The notes: generated by a model not told the origin, from the letters alone. 64,000 nucleotides of DNA from Acanthopleura granulata (GCA_016165875.1 JABBOT010000007.1:19274447-19338446); one strand, 5' to 3'; shown: positions 47,261 through 59,747, numbered from the stretch's first letter. Translations and numbers: made by a program.

Positions 47261-48207
47261 TCAATAAGGAATAGATTTTCGTCATTTCTTTCAGACACTA
47301 TCTCGTTCTTGTACCCCTGCATTTTTATTTTTGTCATTAACCAAAATATGTTTGTTGTAAGTATTCCGTTGAAAAAGATTATTTACTATAGATACACGTG
47401 TACAGTATATTGGGAAAACTGATTCCTCCATGCTTTAATGTGTAAGGTACATTATACTTACAGTCTAATTTATCATTTTGCACGTATGGAGAACTAATAG
47501 ATAAGAAAATGATTATTTTAAACAAAAGAATTTATTATTTGTAAAAATTTTTCTTTTCTATAAATGAAAACTAATGGCCTCTACACAAATGGGACGCCTA
47601 CGAGCCATTTTCCAACAGACACGCTCTCATTTACTAACTGTAAACTGTGTGCCTCCTGCCAACGCATGGGTAATGTAAAACAAGCATGAATACCTTACCT
47701 CGACAACTATCTGCGCTATTCATTTGTTGGTTTTACGATATGCTGAGTGTTGTATTGTTTACTCGCCATGTGACAGCTTCAGATTAGTAAGGATTGGTAC
47801 AGGCAACCCCTATACTCAGCAAATGACGCACGGGCCCTTTAGTGCAGTTTCATTCTATTGATTATGATTGGTATTTCACGCCAACTCTAAAAATGTTATT
47901 TGAGTGATGGCGGATTGCATTTATGTCGATCTAACGGAGAAATCCGTTCCTACGACAGAATGAATGACTTTCCAATGACGATTTAATTCGTTGCCCGGAC
48001 CGGATTAATCCATTAGATCCACAACAGTGCAATAAGGAAACAGATTTAAAGGAAGATTTTTGGAGAGAATTTTCAAAGAAAGGCTCCACGAAGGCAAGGT
48101 TCTTGTTGACTCTACTATCGAAAGTTTATATACCATTAGGTCGCAGGTTCAAATTCACCTCTGGCTGTTTTAGGCCCGTTTTTATTTATTTCTTTTCTTC
48201 TATTTAC

Positions 48208-48328
48208 ATGTATTTGATTGGTGTTTCACGCCGTACTCATATTCATGCTACGGCAGCCAACATTATGGTGAGAGGAAACCGGGCAGAGCCAGGGAGAAAC
48301 CCACGACCATCCGCAGGTTGCTGGCGTT
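48208..48328 (-). mobile_element. 5'-truncated SINE
   Basis: Minus-strand tail and middle boxes (tgattggtgtttcacgccg, gaggaaaccgggcagagcc, ccatccgcaggttgctgg) without a head. Confidence 0.8.
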
Positions 48329-48966
48329 TTAAAACCAGGTTGTTTGTCGGATGATTTGCGGAGTGAGGTAGAGTCTTCAACGGCTGCCCTTAACCCAAAA
48401 TCCTGACCGCCATCAGAGAAGTCATATATAATTATTACAAATTTTTATAATGTCAAATAAATGAATGAATAAATAAATAGATAGATAAACATTTAATAAA
48501 TAATATTAGATTATGTGTTGCGAAATCACAGACATTGCAGTTCAATGTAGGCCTACTGTGTCAAGTACACCAAATGTAAAGCCAGCATATATCTGACAAC
48601 AATTAGATTCGTTCATATTCGCTTTTGGTGAGAGTTAAATAAATTGCCTGTTGGTATTTATTTAATAAATAAACCACTTCTGAACGTCTTGTATTTTAGT
48701 TGACACTGAACTTTGTGTCAGGAGATGTTCACTAGATGAACACGCGAATGACTGATTGTATGAATGATTGGAAACAATATTTCAGCACGAGACACGAGAC
48801 AAACAGCAATCCCTTCTCTCTCTGTGTCTCAGGCGGTGTCTCGGTGACGATTCATTGTGACTTTAATATGTGTTTCAAGTGTCGACATTTATCATGAGTA
48901 ACTCCAACCACCACACAGTGGACATTCATACGTCTATAAACACTGACATGTCTACATCCCGCTTAT

Positions 48967-49110
48967 TTATGTATTTCTTTATTTATTTGATTGGCGTTTT
49001 ACGCCGTTCTCAAGAATGTTTCAATTATATGACGGCCGCCAGCATTATGGTGGGAGGAAACCGGGCAGAGCCTGGGGGATACCCACGACCATCCGCAGGT
49101 TGCTGGCAGA
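48967..49110 (-). mobile_element. 5'-truncated SINE with perfect 15-bp target-site duplication
   Basis: ctacatcccgcttat occurs exactly at 48952-48966 and 49111-49125 around a minus-strand SINE that stops in the middle domain. This shows target-primed insertion with 5' truncation and suggests recent activity. Confidence 0.93.
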
Positions 49111-49266
49111 CTACATCCCGCTTATAGTGCGTTTTCCAAAGTTGCATATAAGGCTTGACAGATGGGCAGATCATTCGTACTCTTGCCAGTGTTGTTTTAC
49201 TGTAGGCCTATAGAATTTTTCAACGATTTATGGTGTTTACATTTCATATTTATTTCACAAATTTTA

Positions 49267-49374
49267 TATAGAAGCCGATAGAGGACATCTTGCTGCCTCG
49301 CTACCTCGCTACCTTGCCCTCTATTAGGAGGGGCGAGTTATCGAGGTAGAGATGTCCTCTACTGGCTTCCATAT
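49267..49374. mobile_element. Short MITE with ~24-bp terminal inverted repeats ('gaagcc' family)
   Basis: tatagaagccgatagaggac (from 49267) pairs with gtcctctactggcttccata (to about 49372). The interior is gctacctcgctacctcg-like with its complement near 49340, so the element folds on itself. Confidence 0.8.
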
Positions 49375-51270
49375 GCTATGGTTGGAATAATTCTTCAATT
49401 GACGGCTCCCCCCCCCCCCCCCCGTGCATCCCGAGTTAATCAGAAGGTGGGCTGAAATTACCTCAATCAGAGCACTGAGCCTGTCCGACAAATCACACTG
49501 CACAATCTGTGTTATTGCATCGACAATAATCATTCAAAACGAAGCAAATCACTTATCTCTCTATGTGAAGATGTTAAAGTAGATAGTGTAATTGGGCTAT
49601 TGAAAATTTTATGAAAATTTACACATCCGATAATAAATGAAAGAGAAACGTTTGCTTGCTGGGATGGATTTTGATCATCACTATATATTGAGGGCTGCCA
49701 TCTTTTAAAGAATGCTCCGGTATGGTTAAGGGGAATAGTGAGAATTAAGATTGCCTATGTGATTAAACTGAATTAAAACTACACTTCATAAGAAAGCATA
49801 ATTGACTGACAAACTCAAGTAAGTTTCAACAGAATTATGGACAACAAAATTACACGAGCAGAATATGGAAAACAAGAAACAAAGTTACATGGCTATACTG
49901 TATGTTGTGAATACTCACCATTTGTTTTGATTTTACTAACTATAGCTAACACAAAAAGAGAAAACGGTTTTGAATTCCTACGGGTGAATGGCTACGGTGG
50001 AAATATGAATGACACTGATTTATTAATAGCCTTGAAAAGCTGTCGTATTTTAAGTAAAATACCTTGACTATCCTTGTCAATGGAGGGAGAAGCGACGGAT
50101 CTAAGGGTAAGGGTAGGGTAGTCTCCCTTGTTTTGTGTAGCTGTGATTGACAGGCCTGTGGGCGCGGTCAACTATCCGCTGTCGACCGGTCAATTGTGAA
50201 CTACAATTCATACTTCCGGTTTTTCAGCAGACACTTGAGCTTATGTGCCCTTATCAATACTGGTGTCAAAACACCAAGTGCAAGTAAGACGTGTTAGAAT
50301 GGACAAGTCGACATCAGACAGTTAACAGCGCCCATGGGATAATTAACCTCCCAATATTGTAGAGCACGCCCACAGGACTGTTAACCACGTCGATAAGATC
50401 GTAAAACACAGCCACAAGACTGAAGATTACATACTAGTAGCCTTGAGCTCAAACTCACCAGGTACCATGTACAAGGCTATTTAGGCAGCTATTAATAAAA
50501 TACACACGGGTGGTCTTCTGCCTTGCGCCACCCAGGGTGTGGTACGTGGATTCCACTTGGGAAGGTCATAGAATGGGTCTAACACCTCCGTTGGGGGTAA
50601 CTGTCTGAAACAATACTGTATTAAGGAAAAAAGCAAGATCAAAAGGAAACCATAATATACCTGCCAAAGGGCCCAAGACTCCGAAATGGGTTCCATAATT
50701 AGGGCTAGCTCAAGAATTGGAAGTACCATGTAAAACTTGGTTTAAATGATGAAGCATATTTCGCGGTATGACCCGTGTCAGACAATTTATCCGCTGTGCT
50801 CACCGTAACGGAGTTGTTTTCTAGATTTTTTGAGAACAAAGAGATTTTTCTTATTGATTGAGAATATGCTCTAAATAAATATGGAAGACAATTGCGTCAC
50901 TGGACACGTCCTATACGCTTTTGATAATAAAATTACGCCTGTGAAATCCTTACGGTCTCCCTTTGTATTTCATAGTTGCCACATTTGGCCTATTGCAAAA
51001 CCTAAATAACATAGGTGCTGCCATAAACAATACATGTACTGAAAAAGTCGTTTGAAGGTTGTGTTATGTGCTAAAGTATTCATCATGTGTTGGCTATTGT
51101 AGAAGTAGACTTATTTCGTTGACGAATGTTCCCAAAACAGTTTTCCATTCGAGTTATATAGGTAATTTTGTATGTGTTATCTTTTACCTTAATTCACTGA
51201 TGGAGTTTTTAAAAAGTTGAGTGCTGTATAAAATGTAATTTAAATCTTGCTGTATGTAGGAACAGCGCGT

Positions 51271-51342
51271 GGGGGTGTAGCTCAGTGGTAGGGCGTTTGC
51301 TTCTCATGTGAAAAGCCACGTGTTCAATCCCCGGTATATGCA
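51271..51342 (+). pseudogene. tRNA-Ala-like pseudogene with CTC anticodon
   Basis: Body matches the local tRNA-Ala genes (ggtgtagctcagtggtag, gttcaatccccgg), but the anticodon loop reads ttCTCat instead of ttCGCat or ttTGCat. The 3' acceptor strand (tatatgc) no longer pairs with the 5' gggggtg. Orientation is opposite to the cluster. Confidence 0.75.
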
Positions 51343-52189
51343 GTAAAGTTGTTATTTTATAAAATTGGGATGTCCTCGAGTTTGGTTGTTACAGTTGAAC
51401 TTATCATACGCGTTTATTAAGAGCGCACATTTCATTGCGTTGTTGTGGTTTGGTGGAATCTAACCGTGGCCGCCTGGGTGCTAGTACTGTTTATGCGATA
51501 GTCCATTCTACCTTTGTCTATCCCAGCGGCAGTAAGAGCAATTAAACCACATGTTGTGGCAGAGGGGTTGGTCCATCACTTACAATAGGGCCACATCCCT
51601 CTTCATTTCTACCTACACAGGTTTAACCTCTATGGCTCTGGCCGTTGTGACAATTGTCACGTTGAGGAATCGATTTCTCATTCTATAGGTTCATGGTACA
51701 AAATTTAGAGACCAGAAGGCTGTTATAGTAGAGCCTCTTCGCTGCTGGTATCCCTGACCCTAGCTTGGATGCTGTGTTAAAACCGGTAAGGCATCCCAAC
51801 ATTTTTTTTTCAGCTTTAGCCAACTTTTATTATTACAAGTCGTAGATTCCAACTTTCGCTGCATGGTGTTTCCACTTTAATACTTGTTCTTAACTGAATA
51901 CTGTCCTGTCTGCATGATATTCCTAGCTGATTTTTTTTTATCTGTGGGATGTCAGTATTTGCATGATGTGTTTAGCTGCAAGATGCTAATATCTGTATGA
52001 TGTTCATATCTGCTTGATATTTCTTTTTTATATAAAAGGTGAATGGGTGTATATTATATATCAATACGATATCACCCTACATTTATTTTGATCTACAGTA
52101 CATTTACTTTTGGTCCACATCATTGGCTAGCATGGTGCCGCCATCCAAACAAATCATTATCATAAACCACCTCTGGGAGCCACGATAGT

Positions 52190-52862
52190 ATGGAAAAACA
52201 ACTCTGTAAAAGAGATTTGTCTCTGTTTGTGAATGTTGTAAGTACCTCCGAAGTTTCTGCAGCAGAAGTCACAAATGCCGTTGAAGGAACATGTGGACTG
52301 AACACAATGATCGCTTGTGGTCCCGAAAGGAAGTGACCAATATGAAATTACAGTGTCAGACCGTGAAGCAAGGGACCTACTTGTGGGAGGAATACAGATC
52401 AAGGACACACCATTTTCGTGGCTCTAAAGTGTCTTCGAGGACCCTAGTCGTGTGCTTCTTGTATTTGCCAGGCTAGGTGAATGGCACAGATATATATGAC
52501 AAGAGTTGTGAGAGTACGGAATGGAGACTGTGTCAGAAATACGGAGACGTTTTCACCCAGGTGCTCAGGTTACAGATGGAACGAGGTACGTAAGCGTGAA
52601 AATACCCCCAGAAATGAAATGCCTGCCATGTAAACAATGCGTTTCACCAGTGGATTGGGAACAACGAATTATCGACTTGTACACGATAACCGAAAAAGAG
52701 TATCCTCAATATGTTTATCTGATAAACATCTGTATAGAGACAACCCGGACTTTCCCTGCTATCACTGTGCGAAGCCGGGCCACGTGGCACGAGCCTGCAA
52801 AGAGGTGGACTGTAATGAATACGGTTACGTTGTGTCTGTGAGCCATGTGAAATATCCGGTCT
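52190..52862 (+). pseudogene. LINE ORF1 remnant with zinc knuckles
   Basis: The region is open only in pieces. 52521 onward reads ETVSEIRRRF and DGTRYVSVKIPPEMK, then shifts frame and continues RLVHDNRKRVSSICLSD and CYHCAKPGHVARAC, a CX2CX4HX4C knuckle. The first knuckle has lost cysteines (S in SSIC, N in RDNPD). The intact relative is at 60579. Confidence 0.8.
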
Positions 52863-53639
52863 GAGGACATGCAAATGCATCAACAACAGCGCTGATGAAT
52901 TGTGTGAAACTTGCAGGTTATTTATTTGCGAATGTAGGGAAACAATATTTATTATTACCTGTCGTAGATTGTAACTTGTCTAACTTCGCGAATGCAGTGA
53001 AACAGTGTATCTCAGCTTGGGTGCCACCGTCATTCAAAAGTCTTAGTGTTTCATGAAGAGGAAAACAAAAATCTAGAAGACAGGAAAAACGTGTAGAAAG
53101 AAGGAGGATGGAAGGGTGGGTGGGGGGTTGGGGGTAGGCGGCGTGCTGCAAAGAAAAGTTGTTACGAGTGACATGGAAATTCCCTTGACCGAACAAGCCG
53201 TGGCTCCCGTACTCCACGCTGAAACACAATGCAAATGTAGTGAGGAATTAACAAGGCAAGGAATGAAAGAACTATGAGGCCGGAAGTGGGGGTGGGGGCA
53301 GCGACAACAGTGAACTCACAATAGTTTTTCTTGCCCACGGTCCGGAAGAAAAGAAGACGAATACTCAAGCCTCCGCCCAATTTGACCAAGCGAAAACAAA
53401 CAGTGCCAGACACGAAAGAAGGTGTTCTCTCTTTGTATAATTCAATCTACCTAGTCAAGTTCAAGACTAACATCATACTTGCCATTTTCTCAAGGAATGA
53501 TCTTCTTGGGATCACTTAACAACAATGGATCACGCAAAGTACAGAAGCTTAAAAATGTAAGTACCTTATTCTCCACTTGAGCGGCAGCCATAATATGTCT
53601 CCAGGAAACATTTTGAACCGTTAATTTTATTGATCAAAA

Positions 53640-54575
53640 CAACCACCTATTTCCTGGCAACATGTACTATTGTAATGCTGAAAAGAAGCCGGAGGTGGGC
53701 ACTGTTTTATTTAGTTTACGTATTTTCTGGAAATACTGTGAAATGTAATATCATAAATCGTTATGACTCTGATAATGTAACCGACAGGTGTAATTTTTTC
53801 CAATCCATATTTAAACGTAATCTAAAATGTTTACGTTCAGAGGCTCATTGTATTTTGCTTAGGGACTTGGATGTTGTGTTTTCAATTCGCGACAGGGCGA
53901 CTAAGGTCCTAGAATATAACAGTCCGGTTCAGGTGTTTTCTGACTTTGTCAATGAACATGACGTCAGAGATACGTGGCGGTATTGCCCTCCCGATAAGAT
54001 CAGTTTAAGGGTGCATTACAGCAAAGCCGCATTGATCATGTGTTTTTGAGTGGGGTATTGCCAGCTGAAACACAATCAGCATACTATAGGAGAATTGCAA
54101 GACAATGAGTTCGTTAATCGTGTACGCAAACTAATTGTCATTGAGAAACAAAACAAGTTGTATTCCAAAGAAATTACTGTCTGGTGGGATGATCTTATGG
54201 ACCATATTAAAAGGTTAGCCCTATTATTTGGCAAAAAGAGAGAGGATAAAAGATGTAACCTGATGTTCAGCATTCAATGTAAGTTGGATAATGAATACAG
54301 GAGGGCTGCGCACATAAGAGCATAGAGCCTGAGTTATGTAACACTTTGCTTGATGTTTAAACCCAGGCTTTTGCCTGTGGCAATCTGCCTCGCTCATTGC
54401 GTTCTGGTGTTATCACTCTCATACATAAGCAAAGAGGTGATCGTGACAACCTAAAACACTGGAGACAAAAATATTGTCTAGATGTCTGTCGAACCGACTG
54501 AAGTGTGTTATGGAAAGTCTCATATCGCCATTCCAAAGCCGTTACGTAGCCCGTAGGGGTATAGCGGACACCGCT
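53640..54575 (+). pseudogene. LINE ORF2 remnant (endonuclease, linker and RT pieces)
   Basis: Endonuclease homology is recognisable (VTDRCNFFQSIF, DTWRYCPPDK), but the catalytic GDFN motif has become RDLD and stops interrupt it. The linker (VRKLIVIEKQ, WWDDLMDHI) is open at 54050-54325. After a deletion, 54380-54470 encodes LRSGVITLIHKQRGD, and 54475-54572 encodes ILSRCLSNRLKCVM ending in GIADT, in different frames. Confidence 0.8.
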
Positions 54576-54640
54576 ACCTACAGCGAAGCCAGCATAAGCT
54601 GGGCTTGAACTCACACCGACCGCTATGTTTATTGAGAGCA
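54576..54640 (-). mobile_element. SINE fragment at the LINE relic junction
   Basis: Minus-strand middle piece (gaagccagcataagctgg, cttgaactcacaccgaccgc) directly abutting the truncated RT. Confidence 0.65.
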
Positions 54641-54974
54641 AACATATTTTATCTTCAGTTGCTGATTGTTTTTAACAAAACATGTTTTGCCACCTTTTTC
54701 TTCGACATTTTCAAAACAACTCCTGAATTTTTATCTCTTTGGCTTGAGAAGGAAGTTAATTAGCGTCTGCACTAATTTTCGCTCCCAGGTCCAATTAGTA
54801 AATCTTAAGAATGCATCAAGACTTGCGTATGTTTTCAACACACTGCACATCATATGTTTTGGATTGTTTAAACCTAGGAAGACCGTTGTACACTACACAA
54901 GCAAGCTATAGCACCGATTACATGGCTATGATTGAACAAAATGCCACAACATATTTTAACAAAACATAATTTCA

Positions 54975-55046
54975 TGGAGATGCCGGGGATTGAACCCTGG
55001 ACCTTTCACATGCGAAGCAAACGCTCTACTACTGAGCTACATCCCC
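54975..55046 (-). tRNA. tRNA-Ala (CGC), slightly degenerate
   Basis: 72-nt cloverleaf on the minus strand starting ggggatgtagctcag. The anticodon loop ttCGCat reads alanine codon GCG. The acceptor stem has the G3:U70 pair that defines alanine identity. The D-loop is changed (agtagtag), and the T stem has one mismatch (cca-ggg against cccgg). A T4 run lies ~14 nt downstream. Confidence 0.75.
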
Positions 55047-56086
55047 ACTTACTCTAATCGTAATTCCAATTTGATTAGACCGCTTAAATTATATATCTAG
55101 TCACTTTTGAAAAATCCCTTCAAATAAATGATATAAACGATAATAGAAGCTAAATTACCTATATACCTGACATGGAAAAATGTTTTTTTGATAACGACTT
55201 TTACAGTACATGTGTTCTTGATGGTAACACATGTATTACATAGTTTTTGCAATAGGCGAAGTGTAGTAACAGTGAAAATAAAAAGATATGCTAAGTATTT
55301 AATCTAATTGTATTATCAAAAGCCGCAGGCGTCTCCAGAGGCTTAATTATTTTCTATATTTTTGAAGAGTAAACATATTTATATTCAGCTGTTGATTGTT
55401 CTTTTGCAAACCATTTTTACCTAAAGGAAAAATTCATCGCAATTTCATTAGGCCGCTTAGATGTTATAACTTGCCAATTTTAAAAAGCCTCTCAGTGGAA
55501 TAAGATAAACGATAACACATTCAAAATTACCTACATAGCGAGAATAGAAAACTGTTTTGGTAACGCTCCCGCGATTTAAAGCGCGATTTCAAGATTAAGA
55601 GAATCCAGCTTCCTTCTACAACAGCCAAAACGTGTTAAATAGATTAACAGCACAGAGCACGCTTCAAACGACTTTTGCAGTGCGTGTGTTCTTTATGGCT
55701 ACACACATGTTATATAGTTCACGCAACAGCCAAATGTGGAAACAGTAAATTTAAAAAACAAAGAATAGAAAAAAAAAACAACAATCGCTAAGGATTTAAT
55801 ATAATTGTATTATCAAAACCAACTGTTGAACAGTTATCACCTTGGCTTGATAAGGAAATTATTCAGCATCGACACTAATTTTCGTTGACATATGCAGTTA
55901 AGATTTCTTGAAAATGCAAAATGGGCTTCGTATGTTTTAGACACATTTTCGTACTTTACATTATATGTTTAAAAATGTTTACAGCCAGGGAGAGCGTTGT
56001 ACAATACAGAAGCAAGTCATAGCTCCGATTGCAGGTCAGTGATTGAATAAAATACTACAAGATGTCTTAGCAAAATATGATTTTCC

Positions 56087-56158
56087 TGGAGATGCCGGGG
56101 ATTGAACCCGGGGCCTTTCACATGCGAAGCGAACGCTCTACCACTGAGCTACATCCCC
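56087..56158 (-). tRNA. tRNA-Ala (CGC)
   Basis: Complete cloverleaf: seven acceptor pairs with G3:U70, box A tagctcagtggtag, anticodon loop ttCGCat, T stem ccggg/cccgg, discriminator A. CCA is not encoded, as expected in animals. A pol III T4 terminator lies ~12 nt downstream on the minus strand (56072-56075). Confidence 0.93.
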
Positions 56159-56359
56159 ACACGATACTATCTAAGTCAAAAATTCCTCGCAATTGGATTA
56201 AGCCACTTAAATTATATGAATGGTTAATTTTGAAAGATCCCAGCAATGGAATAATATAAAGGAGAAGAGAAATAAAATTACTTATATACTTCGAATGGAA
56301 AATTGGTTTGGTAACGTTTCCGCTGTTTGAAACATTGCTGAAGAATTTAGCTTCCTTCT

Positions 56360-56490
56360 ACAATACTCAAGAATATTTCACTTACACCACGGCGGTGAGC
56401 ATTATTTCTGAGAGGAAAGCGGGCAGAGTCCGGGGGAAATCAACGACCATCCGCTAGTTGCTGGCGGACCTTCCCATGTGTAGCCCTAGG
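56360..56490 (-). mobile_element. SINE fragment (middle and tail boxes)
   Basis: ctcaagaatatttcacttac, gaaagcgggcagagtccgg and ttgctggcggaccttccca boxes, no head. Shorter shared remnants (agcggaccttcccacgtatag) sit at the same unit position near 57293 and 60016, so the SINE predates the unit duplications. Confidence 0.75.
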
Positions 56491-57018
56491 GAAACGACTT
56501 TTGCACTTCATGTGTTCTATATGGCAACTCATGTGTTACATAGTTTTTGCATTAGGCGAAATATAGAAACGTGTTGAATAGATTAACAGCACAGAGCACG
56601 CTTCAAACGACTTTTGCGGTGCGTGTGTTCTTTATGGCTACACACATGTTATATAGTTCACGCAACAGCCAAATGTGGAAACAGTAAATTTAAAAAAATA
56701 AACAACAAAAAAACAATCGTTAAGGATTTAATATAATTGTATTATCAAAACCAACTGTTGAACAGTTATCACTTTGGCTTGAGGAGGAAATTACTTAGCG
56801 TCGACACTAATTTTCGTTGAGATATGCAGTTAGGATTTCTTGAAAATGCAAAATGGGCTTCGTATGTTTTAGACACATTTTCGTACTTTACATTATATGT
56901 TTTAAAATGTTTACAGCCAGGGAGAGCGTTGTACAATACAGAAACAAGCCATAGGTTTGATTGCAGGTCAGTGATTGAATAAAATACTACAAGATATCTT
57001 AGCAAAATATGACTTCCC

Positions 57019-57090
57019 TGGAGATGCCGGGGATTGAACCCGGGGCCTTTCACATGCAAAGCGAACGCTCTACCACTGAACTACATCCCC
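57019..57090 (-). tRNA. tRNA-Ala (UGC)
   Basis: Same body as the 56087 gene but the anticodon loop is ttTGCat, reading GCA. G3:U70 is kept. One D-stem change (gttc for gctc) still pairs through a G:U. Unit flanks are near-identical to those of the 56087 and 59748 genes. Confidence 0.9.
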
Positions 57091-57701
57091 ACTTACTACT
57101 GGTTGAGTTAAAAATTCCTCGCAATTGGATTAAGCCACTTAAATTATATGAATGGTTAATTTTGAAAGCTCCCAGTAATGGAATAATATAAAGGAGAAGA
57201 GAAGTAAAATTACTTATATACTTCGAATGGAAAATTGGTTTGGTAATGTTGCCGCTGTTTGAAACATTGCTGAAGGATTTAGCTTCCTTCTAGCGGACCT
57301 TCCCACGTATAGCCCTGGACAAACGACTTTTGCACTTCATGTGTTCTATATGGCAACACATGTCTTATATAGTTTTTGCATTAGGCGAAATATAGCAACA
57401 ATGAAAATGAAAATTTAATCTCACTGTATTATTAAAAATCTCGAACGTGTCCAAAGGCGGAATTACGTTCTGTATTTTTGGAGAGCAAACATGCTTATCT
57501 TAAGTTGTTGATTGCCACCTCATGATACGAAATTTTCAAAACAACTGTTGAATTATTATCAATTTGGTTTTAGAAGAATGTTAATTAGCGTCGATGCTAA
57601 CTTGCGTTGACAGGTGCCATGAGGATTTCATAAAGAATGCATCAACATTTGCGTTTGTTTTAAACACATTTTAGTACTTCACATCATATGTTCAAAAATA
57701 G

Positions 57702-57965
57702 GGGGCCCACAGTGGCCGAGGTGGTTGGAGCACTTGTGCAGCGTAATTACCTAGTCGCTTCTCACCAATGCGATCGTTGTGAGTTCAAGCCAGCAGAAGT
57801 TCGTGTCAGGTCCGGCCGTATGTGGGAAGGTCTGCCTGGAATCTGCGCATGGTGGTGAGATTTCCCCGGGCTCTCCCCGGTTTCCTCTCATAGTCACGCT
57901 GGCCGAAGCTGTATAAGTGAAATATTCCTAAGTACAGTGTCAAACACATATCTAATCAATAAATA
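57702..57965 (+). mobile_element. Full-length SINE with Leu/Ser-like head ('ccgagg' variant)
   Basis: Head gggggcccacagtggccgag then gtggttggag, box B gtgagttcaagcc, middle ggtttcctctcatagtcacg, tail aaacacatatctaatcaataaata. It sits after ttaaacacattttagtacttcacatc, the same unit position as the SINE head at 60438. Confidence 0.85.
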
Positions 57966-58084
57966 AATGTTTAAAAATTTTTCAACCTGGGAAGACCGTT
58001 GCCCACTACACAAGCAAGCTATAGCATCGATTACAGGGCAATGATTGAATAAAATACAACACAGCTCTACAAAACGCAGCTTAG

Positions 58085-58155
58085 TGGAAATGCCGGGAAT
58101 GAACCCGTGGCTTTTCACATGCGAAACGAACTTTCTACCACTGAGTTACATCCCC
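58085..58155 (-). pseudogene. tRNA-Ala pseudogene
   Basis: 71 nt, one base short, with substitutions in the acceptor stem (catttcc), D arm (taactcag, gaaag), anticodon stem and T arm (acgggttcattcccgg). The anticodon position still reads CGC. Confidence 0.8.
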
Positions 58156-58494
58156 ACTCATACTACCTGCGACAAAAATTCATCGCATTTGGATTAGGCC
58201 TCTTAAATTATATAACTTGTCAGTTTTGAAAAGCTCCATCTATGGAATGATACAAACGATAATGGAAACAAAATTACCTACACACCTGGAATAAAAAACT
58301 GTTTTGGTAAAGTTTCCACAATTTGAAAGATTGCCGAAGAATTCAGCATCTTTCTACAATAGCCAAAACGTGTTCAATAATTTAACAAACTGCATTCTTC
58401 AAACGACTCTTTGCCGCATTTCTTTTCTATGGCAACACAGATGTGATGTAGATTTTGCAATGAAATAAAGCAACATTGAAAATAATTCCGTACT

Positions 58495-58640
58495 GGGGAA
58501 GGTGTACCTAGAATCTGCGGATGGTCGTGAGATTCCCCGGACTCTCTCCGGTTTCCTGTCACTAAAGACGTTGGCCGAAGTCGTATACCGGAAGTATTCC
58601 TACGTACAGCGTCAAACACAAATGTAATCAATAAATAAAC
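58495..58640 (+). mobile_element. 5'-truncated SINE
   Basis: Starts at ggggaaggtgtacctagaatc, keeps the ccggtttcctgtcac box and ends gtcaaacacaaatgtaatcaataaata. It resembles the subtype at 57702. Confidence 0.75.
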
Positions 58641-58744
58641 GCTTAAAATCTTTCAACCCATGAAGACCGTTGTACATTACACAAACAAGCTATAGCACCG
58701 ATTACAGGGTAATGATTGAATAAAATACCACCACATCATTTCTC

Positions 58745-58816
58745 TGGAGATACCGGGGATTGAACCCGGGGCCTTTCACATGCGAAGCGAACGCTCTACC
58801 ACTGAGCTACATCCCC
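58745..58816 (-). tRNA. tRNA-Ala (CGC)
   Basis: Complete cloverleaf identical in body to the 56087 gene except for a C-to-U at position 66 (tatctcc), making the last acceptor pair G:U. G3:U70 and anticodon CGC are intact. Confidence 0.88.
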
Positions 58817-59747
58817 ATTTTTATTACTCAAAGGAAAAATTCATTGCAATTTGATTTGATCACTTAAATTATATATCTAGTCAGTTTTGAAAATGAAAAT
58901 TCCTTCAACTGAATGATATAAACGATAACAGAAACAAATTTACCTATATGCCTGAAGTGGAAAAATGTCCTTTTGATAACGACTTGAAAATAGAAAGATA
59001 TGCTAAGTATTTAATTTAATTGTATTATCAAAAGTCGCCGACGTGTCCAGAGGTGGAATTGTTTTCTATATTTTTGAAGAGTAAACATATTTATATTCAG
59101 TTGTTGATTGTTCCTTTGCAAAACATTTTACCTAAATTTCGTTAGGCCGCTTAGATGTTATAACTAGTCAATTTTCAAAAGCCTGTCAGTGGAATAAGAT
59201 AAAAGACAACATATATAAAATTACGTACATAGCGAGAATAGAAAACTGTTCCCGCGATTTAAAGCGTTGCTAGAGAATCCAGCTTCCTTCTACAACAGCC
59301 AAAACGTGTTGAATAGATTAACAGCACAGAGCACGCTTCAAACGAATTTTGCGGTGCGTGTGTTCTTTATGGACTACACACATGTTATATAGTTCATGCA
59401 ACAGCCAAATGTGGAAAGAGTAAATTTAAAAAAAAAAAAAACAATCGTTAAGGATTTAATATAATTGTATTATCAAAACCAACTGTTGAATAGTTATCAC
59501 CTTGGCTTGAGAAGGAAATTACTTAGCGTCGACACTAATTTTCGTTGACATGTGCAGCTAGGATTTCTTGAAAATGCAAAACGGGTTTCGTATATTTTAG
59601 ACACATTTTCGTACTGTGCATCACATGTTTAAAAAATGTTTACAGCAAGGAGAAGCGTTGTACACTACACAAGTAAACCATATCTTCGACTGCAGGTCAA
59701 TGAATGAATGAAATACTACAAGATATCTTAGCAAAATATGATTTTCC

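Larger units (their letters stand above)
47261..51270. other. Intergenic stretch with two SINEs and one MITE-like element
   Basis: No coding frame supported. Contents are listed separately: SINEs at 48208 and 48967, an element at 49267-49374, and a poly-C run of ~17 at 49408-49424. 49540-51270 shows nothing identifiable. Confidence 0.45.
52190..54575 (+). mobile_element. Decayed Tx1-like LINE relic
   Basis: Fragments in order match the LINE at 60.5 kb: ORF1 N-terminal part (CKRDLSLFVNVV, GTCGLNTMIACGP), the VSEIRRRF-to-zinc-knuckle part (52521-52862, frameshifted), the basic ORF1 end (KKRRRILKPPPNLTKRKQ, near 53340), endonuclease remains (53640-54050), the WWDDLMDHIKRLA linker (54180) and RT pieces (54365-54575) with a deletion between. 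It is cut off at about 54575 where a SINE fragment follows. Stops and frameshifts throughout show it is dead. Bases 51343-52189 hold nothing identifiable. Confidence 0.85.

Noticed and set aside
50481..50729. An 82-codon minus-strand frame with a hydrophobic stretch and a proline-rich end
   Set aside because: No family recognised and no supporting exon structure; left as unproven.
57702..57965. The Leu/Ser-like tRNA head as a functional tRNA gene
   Set aside because: It lacks a pairing acceptor stem and continues into the SINE middle and tail.
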